Assembly (NCBI RefSeq): GCF_029691405.1
Contig: NZ_CP121467.1
Coordinates: forward strand, 186,001 to 250,000
Length of the DNA: 64,000 nucleotides
Source of the DNA: Streptococcus sp. D7B5
GTDB lineage: Bacteria > Bacillota > Bacilli > Lactobacillales > Streptococcaceae
Direction: 5' to 3'
A program made the translations under genes and the position numbers. Numbering within the stretch: position 1 is the first letter of the stretch; the number at the start of each line of letters is the position of its first letter. Below the pieces are notes generated by a model, which made no database searches, was not told the DNA's origin, and was given only the letters and a program-made list of their open reading frames with translations. This document shows, piece after piece, positions 26,967 through 36,305 of this stretch.

Positions 26967-28181
26967 ATGCAGTATTCAGAAATTATGATTCGTTACGGAG
27001 AATTGTCAACCAAGCACAAAAATCGTATGCGTTTCATCAATAAACTTCGTAATAATATTTCAGACGTTTTGTCCATCTATCCCCAAGTTAAGGTAACCGC
27101 AGATCGCGACCGTGCCCACGCTTACCTCAATGGAGCTGATTACACAGCAGTAGCAGAATCACTCAAACAAGTCTTTGGAATTCAAAATTTTTCTCCTGTG
27201 TATAAGATTGAAAAGTCAGTGGAAGTTCTGAAGTCTGCTGTCCAAGAGATTATGAAGGAAATCTATAAGGAAGGGATGACCTTTAAAATCACTAGTAAGC
27301 GAAGCGACCACAACTTTGAATTGGATAGTCGTGAACTGAATCAAACTCTTGGTGGAGCTGTTTTCGAGGCCATTCCAAACGTGCAAGCTCAGATGAAAAA
27401 TCCAGATATTAATCTTCAGGTTGAGATTCGAGAAGAGGCTGCCTATCTTTCCTATGAAACTTTTCGTGGAGCAGGAGGATTACCTGTGGGAAGTTCTGGT
27501 AAAGGTATGCTCATGTTGTCAGGAGGGATTGACTCACCTGTAGCAGGTTATCTAGCTCTTAAACGTGGGGTAGATATTGAGGCGGTTCACTTTGCCAGCC
27601 CGCCATATACTAGTCCTGGTGCCCTCAAGAAAGCACACGATTTGACTCGAAAATTGACCAAGTTTGGTGGCAATATCCAGTTTATCGAGGTGCCTTTTAC
27701 AGAGATTCAAGAGGAAATCAAGGCTAAAGCGCCAGAAGCCTACCTCATGACCTTGACCCGTCGTTTTATGATGCGCATTACCGACCGTATTCGAGAGGTG
27801 AGAAATGGTTTAGTTATCATCAATGGGGAAAGTCTTGGTCAAGTAGCTAGCCAGACCTTGGAAAGCATGCAGACTATCAACGCTGTGACCAGCACTCCAG
27901 TCATTCGTCCCGTGGTTACGATGGACAAGTTGGAAATCATTGACATCGCGCAGGAAATCGATACTTTTGAAATTTCAATCCAGCCTTTTGAAGACTGCTG
28001 TACTATTTTTGCGCCTGACCGTCCTAAGACCAATCCTAAGATAGAGAATGCAGAGCAGTATGAAAAACGCATGGATGTTGAAGGCTTGGTTGAGCGAGCA
28101 GTGGCTGGTATCATGATTACTGAAATCACTCCCCAGGTTGAAAAAGATGAAGTCGATAACTTGATTGACAATCTCCTCTAA
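26967..28181 (+). CDS. thiI: tRNA 4-thiouridine synthase ThiI
   Basis: 404 aa. N-terminal ferredoxin-like and THUMP domains (about 1-165) bind tRNA. A PP-loop adenylation domain has [21 protein letters not shown] (about 180-200). The C-terminal [14 protein letters not shown] provides the cysteine region. Like most Gram-positive ThiI it stops before a rhodanese domain, so sulfur must come directly from the adjacent desulfurase. Confidence 0.95.
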   Translation: MQYSEIMIRYGELSTKHKNRMRFINKLRNNISDVLSIYPQVKVTADRDRAHAYLNGADYTAVAESLKQVFGIQNFSPVYKIEKSVEVLKSAVQEIMKEIYKEGMTFKITSKRSDHNFELDSRELNQTLGGAVFEAIPNVQAQMKNPDINLQVEIREEAAYLSYETFRGAGGLPVGSSGKGMLMLSGGIDSPVAGYLALKRGVDIEAVHFASPPYTSPGALKKAHDLTRKLTKFGGNIQFIEVPFTEIQEEIKAKAPEAYLMTLTRRFMMRITDRIREVRNGLVIINGESLGQVASQTLESMQTINAVTSTPVIRPVVTMDKLEIIDIAQEIDTFEISIQPFEDCCTIFAPDRPKTNPKIENAEQYEKRMDVEGLVERAVAGIMITEITPQVEKDEVDNLIDNLL

Positions 28182-28215
28182 TCAGAAAATCCAGAAGAAT
28201 TCAGAAAAACAAATG

Positions 28216-28265
28216 AAAAAAGTTAGTTATTTATCCTTAAAATGGACAATTACTGACTTTTTTTC
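28216..28265 (+). terminator. thiI terminator
   Basis: Sixteen-base imperfect arms (28216-28231 with 28248-28263) and a T-run. Confidence 0.7.
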
Positions 28266-28317
28266 TATTTTTATGGTATAATGAGATAAAATTTTGAATA
28301 TAGAGAGTTTTCTGACA

Positions 28318-29142
28318 ATGAATCATTCCTACTTTTACTTAAAAATGAAAGAACACAAACTCAAGGTTCCTTATACTGGAAAAGAGCGTCGTGTGCGTGT
28401 GCTCCTGCCAAAGGATTATGAGAAAGACACAGACCGTTTTTACCCTGTTGTTTACTTTCATGATGGGCAAAATGTCTTTTACAGCAAGGAGTCCTATATC
28501 GGACACTCTTGGAAGATTATTCCAGCCATTAAGCGGAATCCTGACATCAGTCGCATGATTGTTGTTGCTATTGACAATGATGGTATGGGACGGATGAATG
28601 AGTATGCGGCTTGGAAGTTTCAAGAATCTCCTATCCCAGGCCAGCAGTTTGGTGGTAAGGGTGTGGAGTATGCCGAGTTTGTCATGGAAGTGGTCAAGCC
28701 TTTTATCGATGAAACCTATCGTACCAAAGCTGATCGCCAGCATACGGCTATGATTGGTTCGTCACTAGGAGGCAATATTACTCAGTTTATCGGACTAGAG
28801 TACCAAGACCGAATTGGTTGTCTAGGTGTCTTCTCATCTGCTAACTGGCTTCACCAAGAAGCCTTTAACCGCTATATCGAGCGCAAGAAATTGTCGCCTG
28901 AACAGCGCATTTTCATCTATGTTGGAACAGAAGAAGCGGATGATACGGACAAGACCCTGATGGCTGGCAATATCAAGCAAGCCTATATCGACTCGTCGCT
29001 TCGCTATTACCGTGATTTGATTGCAGGTGGAGTACACTTGGATAATCTTGTCTTGAAAGTTCAGTCTGGTGCTATCCATAGTGAGATTCCATGGTCGGAA
29101 AATTTACCAGACTGTCTCCGATTTTTTGCAGAGAAATGGTAA
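28318..29142 (+). CDS. Putative esterase (EstD/PF00756-type alpha/beta hydrolase)
   Basis: 274 aa from the ATG at 28318 (MNHSYFYLKMKEH); a TTG at 28294 would add eight residues but has no better ribosome site. Alpha/beta hydrolase: FYPVVYFHDGQNVFYS, nucleophile elbow MIGSSLGGNITQFIG (about 150-164), catalytic His region near SGAIHSEIPWSENLP. No signal peptide, so cytosolic. First of three closely spaced genes (esterase, esterase, ATP-grasp). Extended -10 TGGTATAAT at about 28274-28282. Confidence 0.85.
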   Translation: MNHSYFYLKMKEHKLKVPYTGKERRVRVLLPKDYEKDTDRFYPVVYFHDGQNVFYSKESYIGHSWKIIPAIKRNPDISRMIVVAIDNDGMGRMNEYAAWKFQESPIPGQQFGGKGVEYAEFVMEVVKPFIDETYRTKADRQHTAMIGSSLGGNITQFIGLEYQDRIGCLGVFSSANWLHQEAFNRYIERKKLSPEQRIFIYVGTEEADDTDKTLMAGNIKQAYIDSSLRYYRDLIAGGVHLDNLVLKVQSGAIHSEIPWSENLPDCLRFFAEKW

Positions 29143-29162
29143 GTTAGGAAAGGAGAAAGCCA

Positions 29163-29903
29163 ATGCATATTGAAAACCTCAGCCACTGGAGTGGCAATCT
29201 CAACCGTGAAATGTACCTCAACCGTTATGGACACGCTGGGATTCCAGTTGTTGTTTTTGCTTCATCTGGTGGTAGTCACAACGAATACTATGATTTTGGC
29301 ATGATTAATGCCTGTGCTTCCTTTATCGAAGAAGGCCGTGTTCAGTTCTTTACGCTATCCAGTGTGGACAGTGAGAGCTGGTTGGCTACTTGGAAAAATG
29401 GTCATGACCAGGCGGAGATGCACCGCGCCTACGAACGCTATGTGATTGAGGAGGCCATTCCTTTTATCAAGCACAAGACAGGTTGGTTTGATGGCATGAT
29501 GACGACAGGTTGCTCAATGGGAGCCTACCATGCACTCAATTTCTTTCTCCAGCATCCAGATGTCTTTACCAAGGTGATTGCCCTCAGTGGTGTTTACGAC
29601 GCACGTTTCTTCGTTGGCGATTACTACAACGACGATGCAATTTACCAAAACTCACCAGTAGATTATATCTGGAATCAAAACGACGGATGGTTTATCGATC
29701 GTTACCGTCAGGCAGAAATCGTCGTTTGTACGGGCCTTGGTGCCTGGGAACAAGACGGTCTACCATCCTTCTACAAGCTCAAAGAAGCCTTTGACCAGAA
29801 ACAAATTCCAGCCTGGTTTGCTGAATGGGGACACGATGTCGCCCACGACTGGGAATGGTGGCGTAAACAAATGCCCTATTTTCTTGGACACCTGTATCTA
29901 TAA
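29163..29903 (+). CDS. Putative esterase, second of a pair
   Basis: 246 aa alpha/beta hydrolase of the same PF00756 superfamily but only distantly related to the gene before it. VVVFASSGGSHNEYYDFGM, nucleophile elbow GMMTTGCSMGAYHALNFFLQ (about 114-133), IALSGVYDARFFVGDYYND and catalytic His in AEWGHDVAHDWEWWRKQMPYF (about 220-240). Shine-Dalgarno AAAGGAGAAAG. Six bp before the ATP-grasp gene. Confidence 0.85.
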   Translation: MHIENLSHWSGNLNREMYLNRYGHAGIPVVVFASSGGSHNEYYDFGMINACASFIEEGRVQFFTLSSVDSESWLATWKNGHDQAEMHRAYERYVIEEAIPFIKHKTGWFDGMMTTGCSMGAYHALNFFLQHPDVFTKVIALSGVYDARFFVGDYYNDDAIYQNSPVDYIWNQNDGWFIDRYRQAEIVVCTGLGAWEQDGLPSFYKLKEAFDQKQIPAWFAEWGHDVAHDWEWWRKQMPYFLGHLYL

Positions 29904-29909
29904 AAGGAG

Positions 29910-31082
29910 TTGCCTATGAATTACCTTGTTATTTCTCCCTACTATCCGCAAAACTTTCAACAGTTTACCATCGAGCTAGCTAATAAAGGCATCACAGTCT
30001 TGGGAATTGGTCAGGAGCCCTACGAACAACTTGATGAACCTTTGCGCAATAGCCTGACTGAGTATTTCCGTGTAGATAATCTTGAAAACATAGACGAAGT
30101 CAAACGTGCTGTTGCCTTTCTGTTCTACAAGCATGGACCAATCGATCGCATCGAGTCCCACAATGAATACTGGCTTGAGCTGGACGCAACACTTCGTGAG
30201 CAATTTAATGTCTTTGGTGCCAAACCAGAGGATCTCAAAAAGACCAAATATAAGTCTGAGATGAAGAAACTTTTCAAAAAAGCAGGTGTCCCTGTGGTAC
30301 CTGGTGCTGTTATCCAGACGGAAGCAGATGTGGATAAAGCAGTGAACGAAATCGGTCTACCAATGATTGCCAAACCTGATAATGGAGTGGGAGCGGCAGC
30401 AACCTTTAAGCTTGAGACAGAAGACGATGTAAATCACTTTAAGGCTGAATGGGACCATTCAACCGTTTATTTCTTTGAAAAATTTGTCACTTCTAGCGAA
30501 ATCTGCACCTTTGATGGGCTTGTGGACAAGGATGGCAACATCGTCTTTTCAACGACTTTCGACTACGCCCATACACCACTTGATCTGATGATTTATAAGA
30601 TGGACAATTCCTACTATGTACTCAAGGATATGGATCCCAAACTGCGCAAGTATGGCGAGGCCATTGTCAAGGAATTTGGTATGAAAGAGCGCTTTTTCCA
30701 TATCGAGTTTTTCCGTGACGGGGATGACTACATTGCCATTGAGTACAATAACCGTCCTGCAGGTGGCTTTACCATTGATGTTTATAACTTTGCCCACTCC
30801 TTGGATCTCTACCGAGGTTATGCAGCTATTGTCGCAGGAGAAGAGTTCCCAGCATCAGAATTTGAACCTCAATACTGTCTAGCTACTTCACGTCGTGCCA
30901 ATGCAAATTATGTCTATTCAGAAGAAGACTTGCTTGCTAAGTACAGCCAGCAATTCAAGGTCAAAAAAATCATGCCAGCAGCCTTTGCAGAGCTACAAGG
31001 GGACTACCTTTATATGTTGACCACTCCGAGTCGCCAAGAGATGGAGCAGATGATTGCAGATTTTGGTCAACGTCAAGAATAA
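29910..31082 (+). CDS. ATP-grasp ligase-like protein (carbamoyl-phosphate synthase / biotin carboxylase type)
   Basis: 390 aa. The preATP-grasp Rossmann part opens with MNYLVISPYYPQNFQQFTIEL. ATP-grasp core: KYKSEMKKLFKKAGVPVVPGAV, GLPMIAKPDNGVGAAATFKLE, FEKFVTSSEICTFDGLVD, FHIEFFRDGDDYIAIEYNNRPAGGFTID (Mg-binding E/N). These enzymes join a carboxylate to an amine or thiol via acyl phosphate. The substrate is unknown; pairing with two esterases suggests a small amide/ester metabolite or a peptide-type cofactor. Terminator follows. Confidence 0.85.
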   Translation: MPMNYLVISPYYPQNFQQFTIELANKGITVLGIGQEPYEQLDEPLRNSLTEYFRVDNLENIDEVKRAVAFLFYKHGPIDRIESHNEYWLELDATLREQFNVFGAKPEDLKKTKYKSEMKKLFKKAGVPVVPGAVIQTEADVDKAVNEIGLPMIAKPDNGVGAAATFKLETEDDVNHFKAEWDHSTVYFFEKFVTSSEICTFDGLVDKDGNIVFSTTFDYAHTPLDLMIYKMDNSYYVLKDMDPKLRKYGEAIVKEFGMKERFFHIEFFRDGDDYIAIEYNNRPAGGFTIDVYNFAHSLDLYRGYAAIVAGEEFPASEFEPQYCLATSRRANANYVYSEEDLLAKYSQQFKVKKIMPAAFAELQGDYLYMLTTPSRQEMEQMIADFGQRQE

Positions 31083-31087
31083 CGATT

Positions 31088-31124
31088 AGGACAAAAGGAG
31101 TTTGACCCCTTTTGTCCTTTTCTT
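31088..31124 (+). terminator. Terminator after esterase-ATP-grasp operon
   Basis: GGACAAAAGG and CCTTTTGTCC arms with T-rich 3' flank. Confidence 0.85.
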
Positions 31125-31239
31125 AAAGATAAGTTAAATAAAGCGTTTTCCATAGATTCTTTTAGAAAAGATATTGCTAAAAGGCCTAAAAATTGATAGA
31201 ATAAGGATTGTCTAAAAAAATTTAAGGAGAATCTATCAA

Positions 31240-32109
31240 ATGGATTTTACATGGGCTATTAAATATGCCACAGAATTCTTGGGAACTGCTATTTTGATCA
31301 TTCTTGGTAATGGTGCAGTTGCTAACGTTGAACTTAAAGGTACGAAAGGTCACCAAAGTGGCTGGCTCGTTATCGCGGTTGGTTATGGTATGGGGGTTAT
31401 GATCCCAGCCTTGATGTTTGGTAATGTATCTGGTAACCACATCAACCCAGCTTTCACTCTTGGACTTGCTGTTAGTGGACTTTTCTCTTGGGAGCAAGTA
31501 CCATATTACATCCTAGCACAAGTTTTGGGAGCAATCTTTGGTCAAGCTTTGGTTGTAGCGACTCACCGTCCTTACTACTTGAAGACAGAAAATCCAAACA
31601 ATATCTTGGGTACCTTCTCAACGATTTCAAGCATCGACCACGGTACAAAAGAATCACGTTTTGCAGCTACTGTTAACGGATTCCTCAATGAGTTTGTAGG
31701 TTCATTTGTTCTTTTCTTTGCAGCACTTGGTTTGACTAAAAACTTCTTTGGTGCAGAGGTTCTTCAATACATGAAACAAATGGCTACTCAAGCTGGACAA
31801 ACTGTTGATTTAAGTGAATTGGCAGTGAAAGCTCAAGTAGCTCCACATACAGCTGCTGGGATCTCAGTTGCGCACTTGGCACTTGGTTTCCTAGTGATGG
31901 CCTTGGTAACTTCACTTGGTGGACCTACTGGACCTGGTTTGAACCCAGCTCGTGACTTCGGACCACGTCTTCTTCACGAACTCCTTCCAAAATCAGTCCT
32001 TGGTCAACACAAGGGTGATTCAAAATGGTGGTATGCATGGGTTCCGGTTGTAGCTCCAATTTTAGCGGGTATTGCAGCAGTAGCACTATTCAAACTACTT
32101 TACCTATAA
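31240..32109 (+). CDS. Aquaglyceroporin (GlpF/Gla-type)
   Basis: 289 aa MIP-family channel with six membrane segments and both NPA half-helices: GNHINPAFTLGLAVSG (about 65-80) and GPGLNPARDFGPRLLHEL (about 228-245). The second motif is followed by D, as in glycerol-conducting members. Longer than water-only aquaporins owing to an extended extracellular loop, as in the lactococcal Gla protein. Lets glycerol and water, possibly dihydroxyacetone, across the membrane. Single gene with its own terminator. Confidence 0.92.
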   Translation: MDFTWAIKYATEFLGTAILIILGNGAVANVELKGTKGHQSGWLVIAVGYGMGVMIPALMFGNVSGNHINPAFTLGLAVSGLFSWEQVPYYILAQVLGAIFGQALVVATHRPYYLKTENPNNILGTFSTISSIDHGTKESRFAATVNGFLNEFVGSFVLFFAALGLTKNFFGAEVLQYMKQMATQAGQTVDLSELAVKAQVAPHTAAGISVAHLALGFLVMALVTSLGGPTGPGLNPARDFGPRLLHELLPKSVLGQHKGDSKWWYAWVPVVAPILAGIAAVALFKLLYL

Positions 32110-32114
32110 GAAAT

Positions 32115-32142
32115 GAAACTGGGGAATCCCAGTTTTTTTCTT
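32115..32142 (+). terminator. Aquaglyceroporin gene terminator
   Basis: AAACTGGG and CCCAGTTT arms with GAAT loop and T-tract. Confidence 0.88.
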
Positions 32143-32219
32143 GTAAAATTTCTAAATAAAATAGATATGGCTTGTAAAATATTCGAAAATCCTTTAAAAT
32201 AAAAGAGTTGGAGGAATAT

Positions 32220-32945
32220 ATGAAGGTGAATGAGATTGTTCGGATCGTTCCGACTTTGAAAGTTAATAATCGAAAATTAAATGAAAAATTTTACATTGAA
32301 ACCCTGGGGATGAAACCTTTGCTGGAAGAGTCTGCCTTTATTTCTCTAGGTGATCAGACAGCTACGGAGAGATTGATTTTAGAAGAGTCTCCAAGCATGC
32401 GAACACGCAAAGTTGAAGGACTTAAGAAGCTAGCTAGACTCTTGATAAAGGTTGAGAATCCTTCTGAAATTGAAGCTCTTCTTTCTCAGATGAAGTCTCT
32501 TCCTCGTCTATTTAAAGGAAACCGTGGGTATGCTTTTGAGATTGTTTCTCCTGAAGAGGATGTGATCCTTGTTCATGCAGAAGATGATATAAGAGATTTG
32601 GTTCCACTGGAAACTGTTCCTGAATTTTATTCAAATACAGGTATAAAATACATGAGCCAATTTGAGGTTTCTATGGAGTTGCGTTTGCCTGAGGAGACAG
32701 AGAGCTTACTTGATCCTGAAGGAGTAGCGCCAGTAATTACCTTTACGAAAGGGCAAGGACCAGATTTGGTTGTTGAAAACAATGTCACTTGGGACCTGAC
32801 GATGTTAAAATTTTTAGTCAAGAATTTTGATTTAACCAGTCTTCGTCAGAAATTTGAAAAGACAGGCTACTTTGTCCCTAAGTCTGAAAAATTCTTCCTT
32901 GGTAAAGATACCAATAACATTGAATTGTGGTTTGAAGAAGCATGA
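32220..32945 (+). CDS. cppA: CppA family protein
   Basis: 241 aa from MKVNEIVRIVPTLKVNNRKLNEKFYIETLGMKPLL; the ATG at 32220 is 7 nt after GGAGG, so the upstream TTG at 32208 is rejected. N-terminal vicinal-oxygen-chelate (glyoxalase-like) fold to about residue 120, then the CppA C-terminal domain (KFEKTGYFVPKSEKFFLGKD). In pneumococcus CppA has been reported as a complement C3-degrading protein, but there is no signal peptide, and an enzymatic VOC role is possible. Stop overlaps the next start by 4 bp. Confidence 0.9.
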   Translation: MKVNEIVRIVPTLKVNNRKLNEKFYIETLGMKPLLEESAFISLGDQTATERLILEESPSMRTRKVEGLKKLARLLIKVENPSEIEALLSQMKSLPRLFKGNRGYAFEIVSPEEDVILVHAEDDIRDLVPLETVPEFYSNTGIKYMSQFEVSMELRLPEETESLLDPEGVAPVITFTKGQGPDLVVENNVTWDLTMLKFLVKNFDLTSLRQKFEKTGYFVPKSEKFFLGKDTNNIELWFEEA

Positions 32946-33877
32946 AGTGGGAAAAAATTCTAAGAAAAATAGAAAATCAAATCGAGGCAGGGATTTATCC
33001 CGGGGCCTCTTTTGCGTATTATAAGGATGGTGAATGGAAAGAGTCTTATCTAGGATTGAGTGATCCAGAAAGAGACTTGAAGACAGAAAGTGGTTTGGTT
33101 TATGATCTAGCCAGTGTGAGTAAGGTAGTGGGAGTGGGGACGGTTTTTACCTTCTTGTGGCAGCAGGGCAAATTAGATATTGATCGACCGGTGACGGATT
33201 TTTTACCGGAGTGTGATTATCCTGATATCACTATACGGCAACTTTTGACCCATGCTACAGATTTAGACCCCTTTATTCCAAATCGGGACCTCTTGACTGC
33301 CCCTGAATTAAAAGAAGCCATGTTTCACCTCAATAGACGAAGTCAGCCAGCCTTCCTATACTCGGACGTTCACTTTTTACTTTTGGGCTTTCTTTTGGAA
33401 AAAATCTTTAATCAAGACTTGGATCAGATTATAGAAGAACAAGTTTTGGAAGCATGGGGGATGAAGGAGACCAAGTTCGGTCCCGTTGAGCAAGCTGTCC
33501 CAACAGTGAAAGGAGTGGAGGCCGGAAATATTCATGATCCCAAAGCCCGTCTATTAGGGAAACACGCAGGAAGTGCTGGTTTGTTTTCGACTGTTAAGGA
33601 TCTGCAGATCTTTCTGGAACATTACTTGAAAGATGATTTTGCTGCAGAATTGAGCCGAAATTTTTCTCCCTTAGATGATAAGGAGCGGTCCCTAGCCTGG
33701 AATTTGGAAGGAGCCTGGCTCGACCATACGGGCTATACTGGTACCTTTATCATGTGGAATCGAGAGAAACAAGAAGCTACTATCTTTTTATCCAATCGAA
33801 CGTATGAGAAGGATGAGCGTACCCAGTGGATAGTTGACCGAAACCAAGTGATGGAAATGATTCGTCAAGAGGAGTAG
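32942..33877 (+). CDS. Serine hydrolase, beta-lactamase class C-like
   Basis: 311 aa. SxxK nucleophile motif in YDLASVSKVVGVGTVFTFL (about S57-V-S-K60). Second motif Y-S-D (YSDVHFLLLGFLLEK, about 140) in place of the usual Y-x-N. HTGYTG near the C-terminus is the KTG-equivalent. No signal peptide. Likely an esterase or peptidase of the PBP4*/EstB group rather than a true beta-lactamase. Coupled to cppA and followed 8 bp later by an EamA transporter. Confidence 0.86.
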   Translation: MKWEKILRKIENQIEAGIYPGASFAYYKDGEWKESYLGLSDPERDLKTESGLVYDLASVSKVVGVGTVFTFLWQQGKLDIDRPVTDFLPECDYPDITIRQLLTHATDLDPFIPNRDLLTAPELKEAMFHLNRRSQPAFLYSDVHFLLLGFLLEKIFNQDLDQIIEEQVLEAWGMKETKFGPVEQAVPTVKGVEAGNIHDPKARLLGKHAGSAGLFSTVKDLQIFLEHYLKDDFAAELSRNFSPLDDKERSLAWNLEGAWLDHTGYTGTFIMWNREKQEATIFLSNRTYEKDERTQWIVDRNQVMEMIRQEE

Positions 33878-33885
33878 GGGGAAGC

Positions 33886-34791
33886 ATGTCGAAAACCGTA
33901 AAAGGAACTCTGTATACAGTAGTGGCAGGGATTGCTTGGGGCTTGTCTGGAACCAGTGGCCAATACCTGATGGCACACGGGATTTCTGCTCTAGTCTTGA
34001 TCAATCTGCGACTTATCATTGCAGACTTGGCGCTCGTAGTCTTATCCTATATGACTGCAAAGGATAAACTCTATGCTTTTTTAAAAGACAGAAAAAGCCT
34101 TTTATCTCTGCTGTTGTTTGCCTTGTTTGGACTTTTCTTAAACCAGTTTGCCTATCTTTCTGCCATTCAGGAAACCAATGCTGGAACGGCGACAGTTCTC
34201 CAGTATGTATGCCCCGTTGGGATCTTGATTTATACTTGTATCAAGGACAAGGTGGCGCCTACTCTGGCTGAGATTTTTTCGATTGGATTGGCTATAGGAG
34301 GAACGTTTCTTATCGCGACGCACGGTAAAGTTGACCAGTTGTCTGTCACACCCCTAGGTCTGTTCTGGGGCCTCTTTTCGGCCTTGACCTATGCCCTCTA
34401 TATCATCCTTCCTATTGCTTTGATTAAGAAGTGGGGCAGTATTTTGGTGATTGGTGTCGGTATGGTTATTTCTGGTGTAGTGGCTATTCCCTTCACAGGA
34501 GTTTTGCAAGTCAGCATACCAACCAGCTTAGATTTTCTCTTTGCATTTGCTGGGATTATCATCATCGGAACGGTTTTTGCCTACACAGCTTTCCTAAAGG
34601 GAGCTAGTCTGATAGGCCCTGTTAAGTCTAGTTTATTAGCTTCCATAGAACCAATTTCTGCCGTTTTCTTTGCCTTTCTGATTATGAAGGAACAGTTTTA
34701 TGCGATTGATTTTGTCGGTATGGCTATGATTTTATTAGCCGTGACCATTATTTCATTGAAAGATTTACTGCTGGAGATAAAGAGTAAGTAA
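33886..34791 (+). CDS. EamA/DMT-family transporter
   Basis: 301 aa, ten membrane segments arranged as two EamA repeats (about 5-140 and 150-290), e.g. GTLYTVVAGIAWGLSGTSGQYL and GLFWGLFSALTYALYIILPIALI. Drug/metabolite exporter superfamily. Substrate unknown. Third gene of the cppA cluster. Confidence 0.9.
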   Translation: MSKTVKGTLYTVVAGIAWGLSGTSGQYLMAHGISALVLINLRLIIADLALVVLSYMTAKDKLYAFLKDRKSLLSLLLFALFGLFLNQFAYLSAIQETNAGTATVLQYVCPVGILIYTCIKDKVAPTLAEIFSIGLAIGGTFLIATHGKVDQLSVTPLGLFWGLFSALTYALYIILPIALIKKWGSILVIGVGMVISGVVAIPFTGVLQVSIPTSLDFLFAFAGIIIIGTVFAYTAFLKGASLIGPVKSSLLASIEPISAVFFAFLIMKEQFYAIDFVGMAMILLAVTIISLKDLLLEIKSK

Positions 34792-34792
34792 T

Positions 34793-34824
34793 AAAAAAAT
34801 CCACTCAATCGAGTGGATTTTGTG
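34793..34824. terminator. Bidirectional terminator EamA gene / uraA
   Basis: AAATCCACTC and GAGTGGATTT arms with AATC loop; A7 and TTTT flanks. Confidence 0.88.
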
Positions 34825-34835
34825 TGTATAGATGA

Positions 34836-36119
34836 TTAGTCTTTATTTTCGTGTGGCAAGATCAAGTTCAAGATGATTCCTGTCATGGCTGATAGAGCAG
34901 TACCTGAAAGTGTAACTGGGCCAAGTTTGAGGATAGCCCCACCAAGTCCAAGTACCAACATGGCACTTGCGATGATGAGGTTACGCATTTGGCTGAAGTC
35001 AACGCGTTCCTTAATCAAAACTTTCAAACCATTGCTGGCGATAACTCCGTAGAGAAGGATGGACATGCCACCAAGCACAGCATTTGGAATGGTTGAAATC
35101 AAGGCAGTGAATTTGCCTAGGAAGCTAAGAGCAATGGCGATGAAGGCCGCGTTACGGATAACAGAGACAGAAGCGATACGAGTCATCCCGATAACCCCTG
35201 TATTTTCTCCGTAAGTCGTATTAGCTGGTCCACCGAGGAAAGCAGATACAGATGTCGCAATACCGTCACCGAGAAGCGTACGGTGAAGTCCTGGTTCTTT
35301 CAGGAATTGACGGCCACAGATTTGGCTCAAAACAGTGTGGTCTCCGATGTGTTCTGAAATGGTTACAATAGCGATTGGCAAGACGGCGATTGTTTCAGGA
35401 CCGAAGTACAAGTTGTACTCTTTAAAGGCTCCACCTGTACTAAATGGCAAGTAGAAACCAGGAATTTCAAACCAATTGGCTTGAAGGACTGGGGTAAAGT
35501 CAACCAAACCAAGCATCATAGCGAAGATGTACCCACCGATGATGGCAAAGAGGAAAGGAATGATACGAAGGAAACCTTTTCCTTTTGTATTGATAAAGGC
35601 GGCAATCAAGAACGTCACGACAGCTACAAGAGCGTTTTTCCAGTTTCCGTCTGCTACGAGTCCAGCATTCGTTACAGCAGAACCAGCAAGACCAAGACCG
35701 ATAACGATGATCATAGGTCCGATAATGATTGGTGGCAAGAGTTTATCAATCCATTTCGTACCTGCAAAACGAACACTTGCTGCTACAAGGACATAGACCA
35801 AACCAGTCAAGATTACCCCCGTTTGAGCAGCAGATACATCGCCCCCCATTTCTTTCATGGCTAAAGACATAGCCGTGATAAAGGCGAATGAAGAACCTAG
35901 GTAAACTGGAACCTTAAAGCCAGTAGAAATCATGTAGATAAGTGTTCCAATACCGGATGCAAAGAGAGCAACCGATACGGGCATTCCCAAAATTAAGGGA
36001 ACGAGAATGGTTGCGCCAAACATGGCAAATACGTGCTGGAAGCTTAGAAGAATACCTTTACCAGCAGAAGGACGTTGATCAACGTCTAGTAACAAGTCAA
36101 CAGTTGATTCCTGTTTCAT
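34836..36119 (-). CDS. uraA: Uracil permease (nucleobase:cation symporter 2)
   Basis: 427 aa from MKQESTVDLLLDVDQRPSAGKG; the ATG at 36119 has GAGG upstream, while the ATG at 36155 lies inside the terminator hairpin. NCS2 family with about 14 membrane segments; FGATILVPLILGMPVS (TM1 region), AVLPIAIVTISEHIGDHTVLSQICG (transport-site Glu-His) and GDGIATSVSAFLGGPANTTYGENTGVIGMTRIAS (family signature). Imports uracil. Its leader carries a PyrR-type hairpin and a terminator, so it is repressed when UMP is plentiful. Confidence 0.94.
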   Translation of the reverse strand: MKQESTVDLLLDVDQRPSAGKGILLSFQHVFAMFGATILVPLILGMPVSVALFASGIGTLIYMISTGFKVPVYLGSSFAFITAMSLAMKEMGGDVSAAQTGVILTGLVYVLVAASVRFAGTKWIDKLLPPIIIGPMIIVIGLGLAGSAVTNAGLVADGNWKNALVAVVTFLIAAFINTKGKGFLRIIPFLFAIIGGYIFAMMLGLVDFTPVLQANWFEIPGFYLPFSTGGAFKEYNLYFGPETIAVLPIAIVTISEHIGDHTVLSQICGRQFLKEPGLHRTLLGDGIATSVSAFLGGPANTTYGENTGVIGMTRIASVSVIRNAAFIAIALSFLGKFTALISTIPNAVLGGMSILLYGVIASNGLKVLIKERVDFSQMRNLIIASAMLVLGLGGAILKLGPVTLSGTALSAMTGIILNLILPHENKD

Positions 36120-36141
36120 AAAAACCTCACTTTTGGGCACC

Positions 36142-36305
36142 CAAAAAGAGCCCATTATTTTGCAGCAATAGGCCCTCAGAGTAAGACTTTTTAAAAAATA
36201 GCTATCTTTTAAAAATTTATATAAATCTGCGCCTTCGTCACCTCACAGGATGACATTAAAAACCTTTGCTTAGGATAGTATAGCAGAAAAAATTCGTTTT
36301 GTAAA
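36142..36305 (-). promoter_or_regulatory. uraA promoter and PyrR attenuator
   Basis: Minus strand. Promoter -35 TTTACA (36300-36305), 17-bp spacer, -10 TATACT (36277-36282). PyrR-binding hairpin at 36237-36254: stem GTCATC/GGTGAC with loop CTGTGA (CNGNGA consensus), then GAAGG. Terminator hairpin AGGGCCTATT/AATGGGCTCT (36147-36156 with 36167-36176) followed by TTTT. PyrR-UMP should stabilise the upper hairpin and favour termination. Confidence 0.75.

Noticed and set aside
32942..33877. True beta-lactamase (antibiotic resistance)
   Set aside because: SxxK is present, but there is no signal peptide and the second motif is YSD rather than YxN; a cytosolic esterase/peptidase is more likely.
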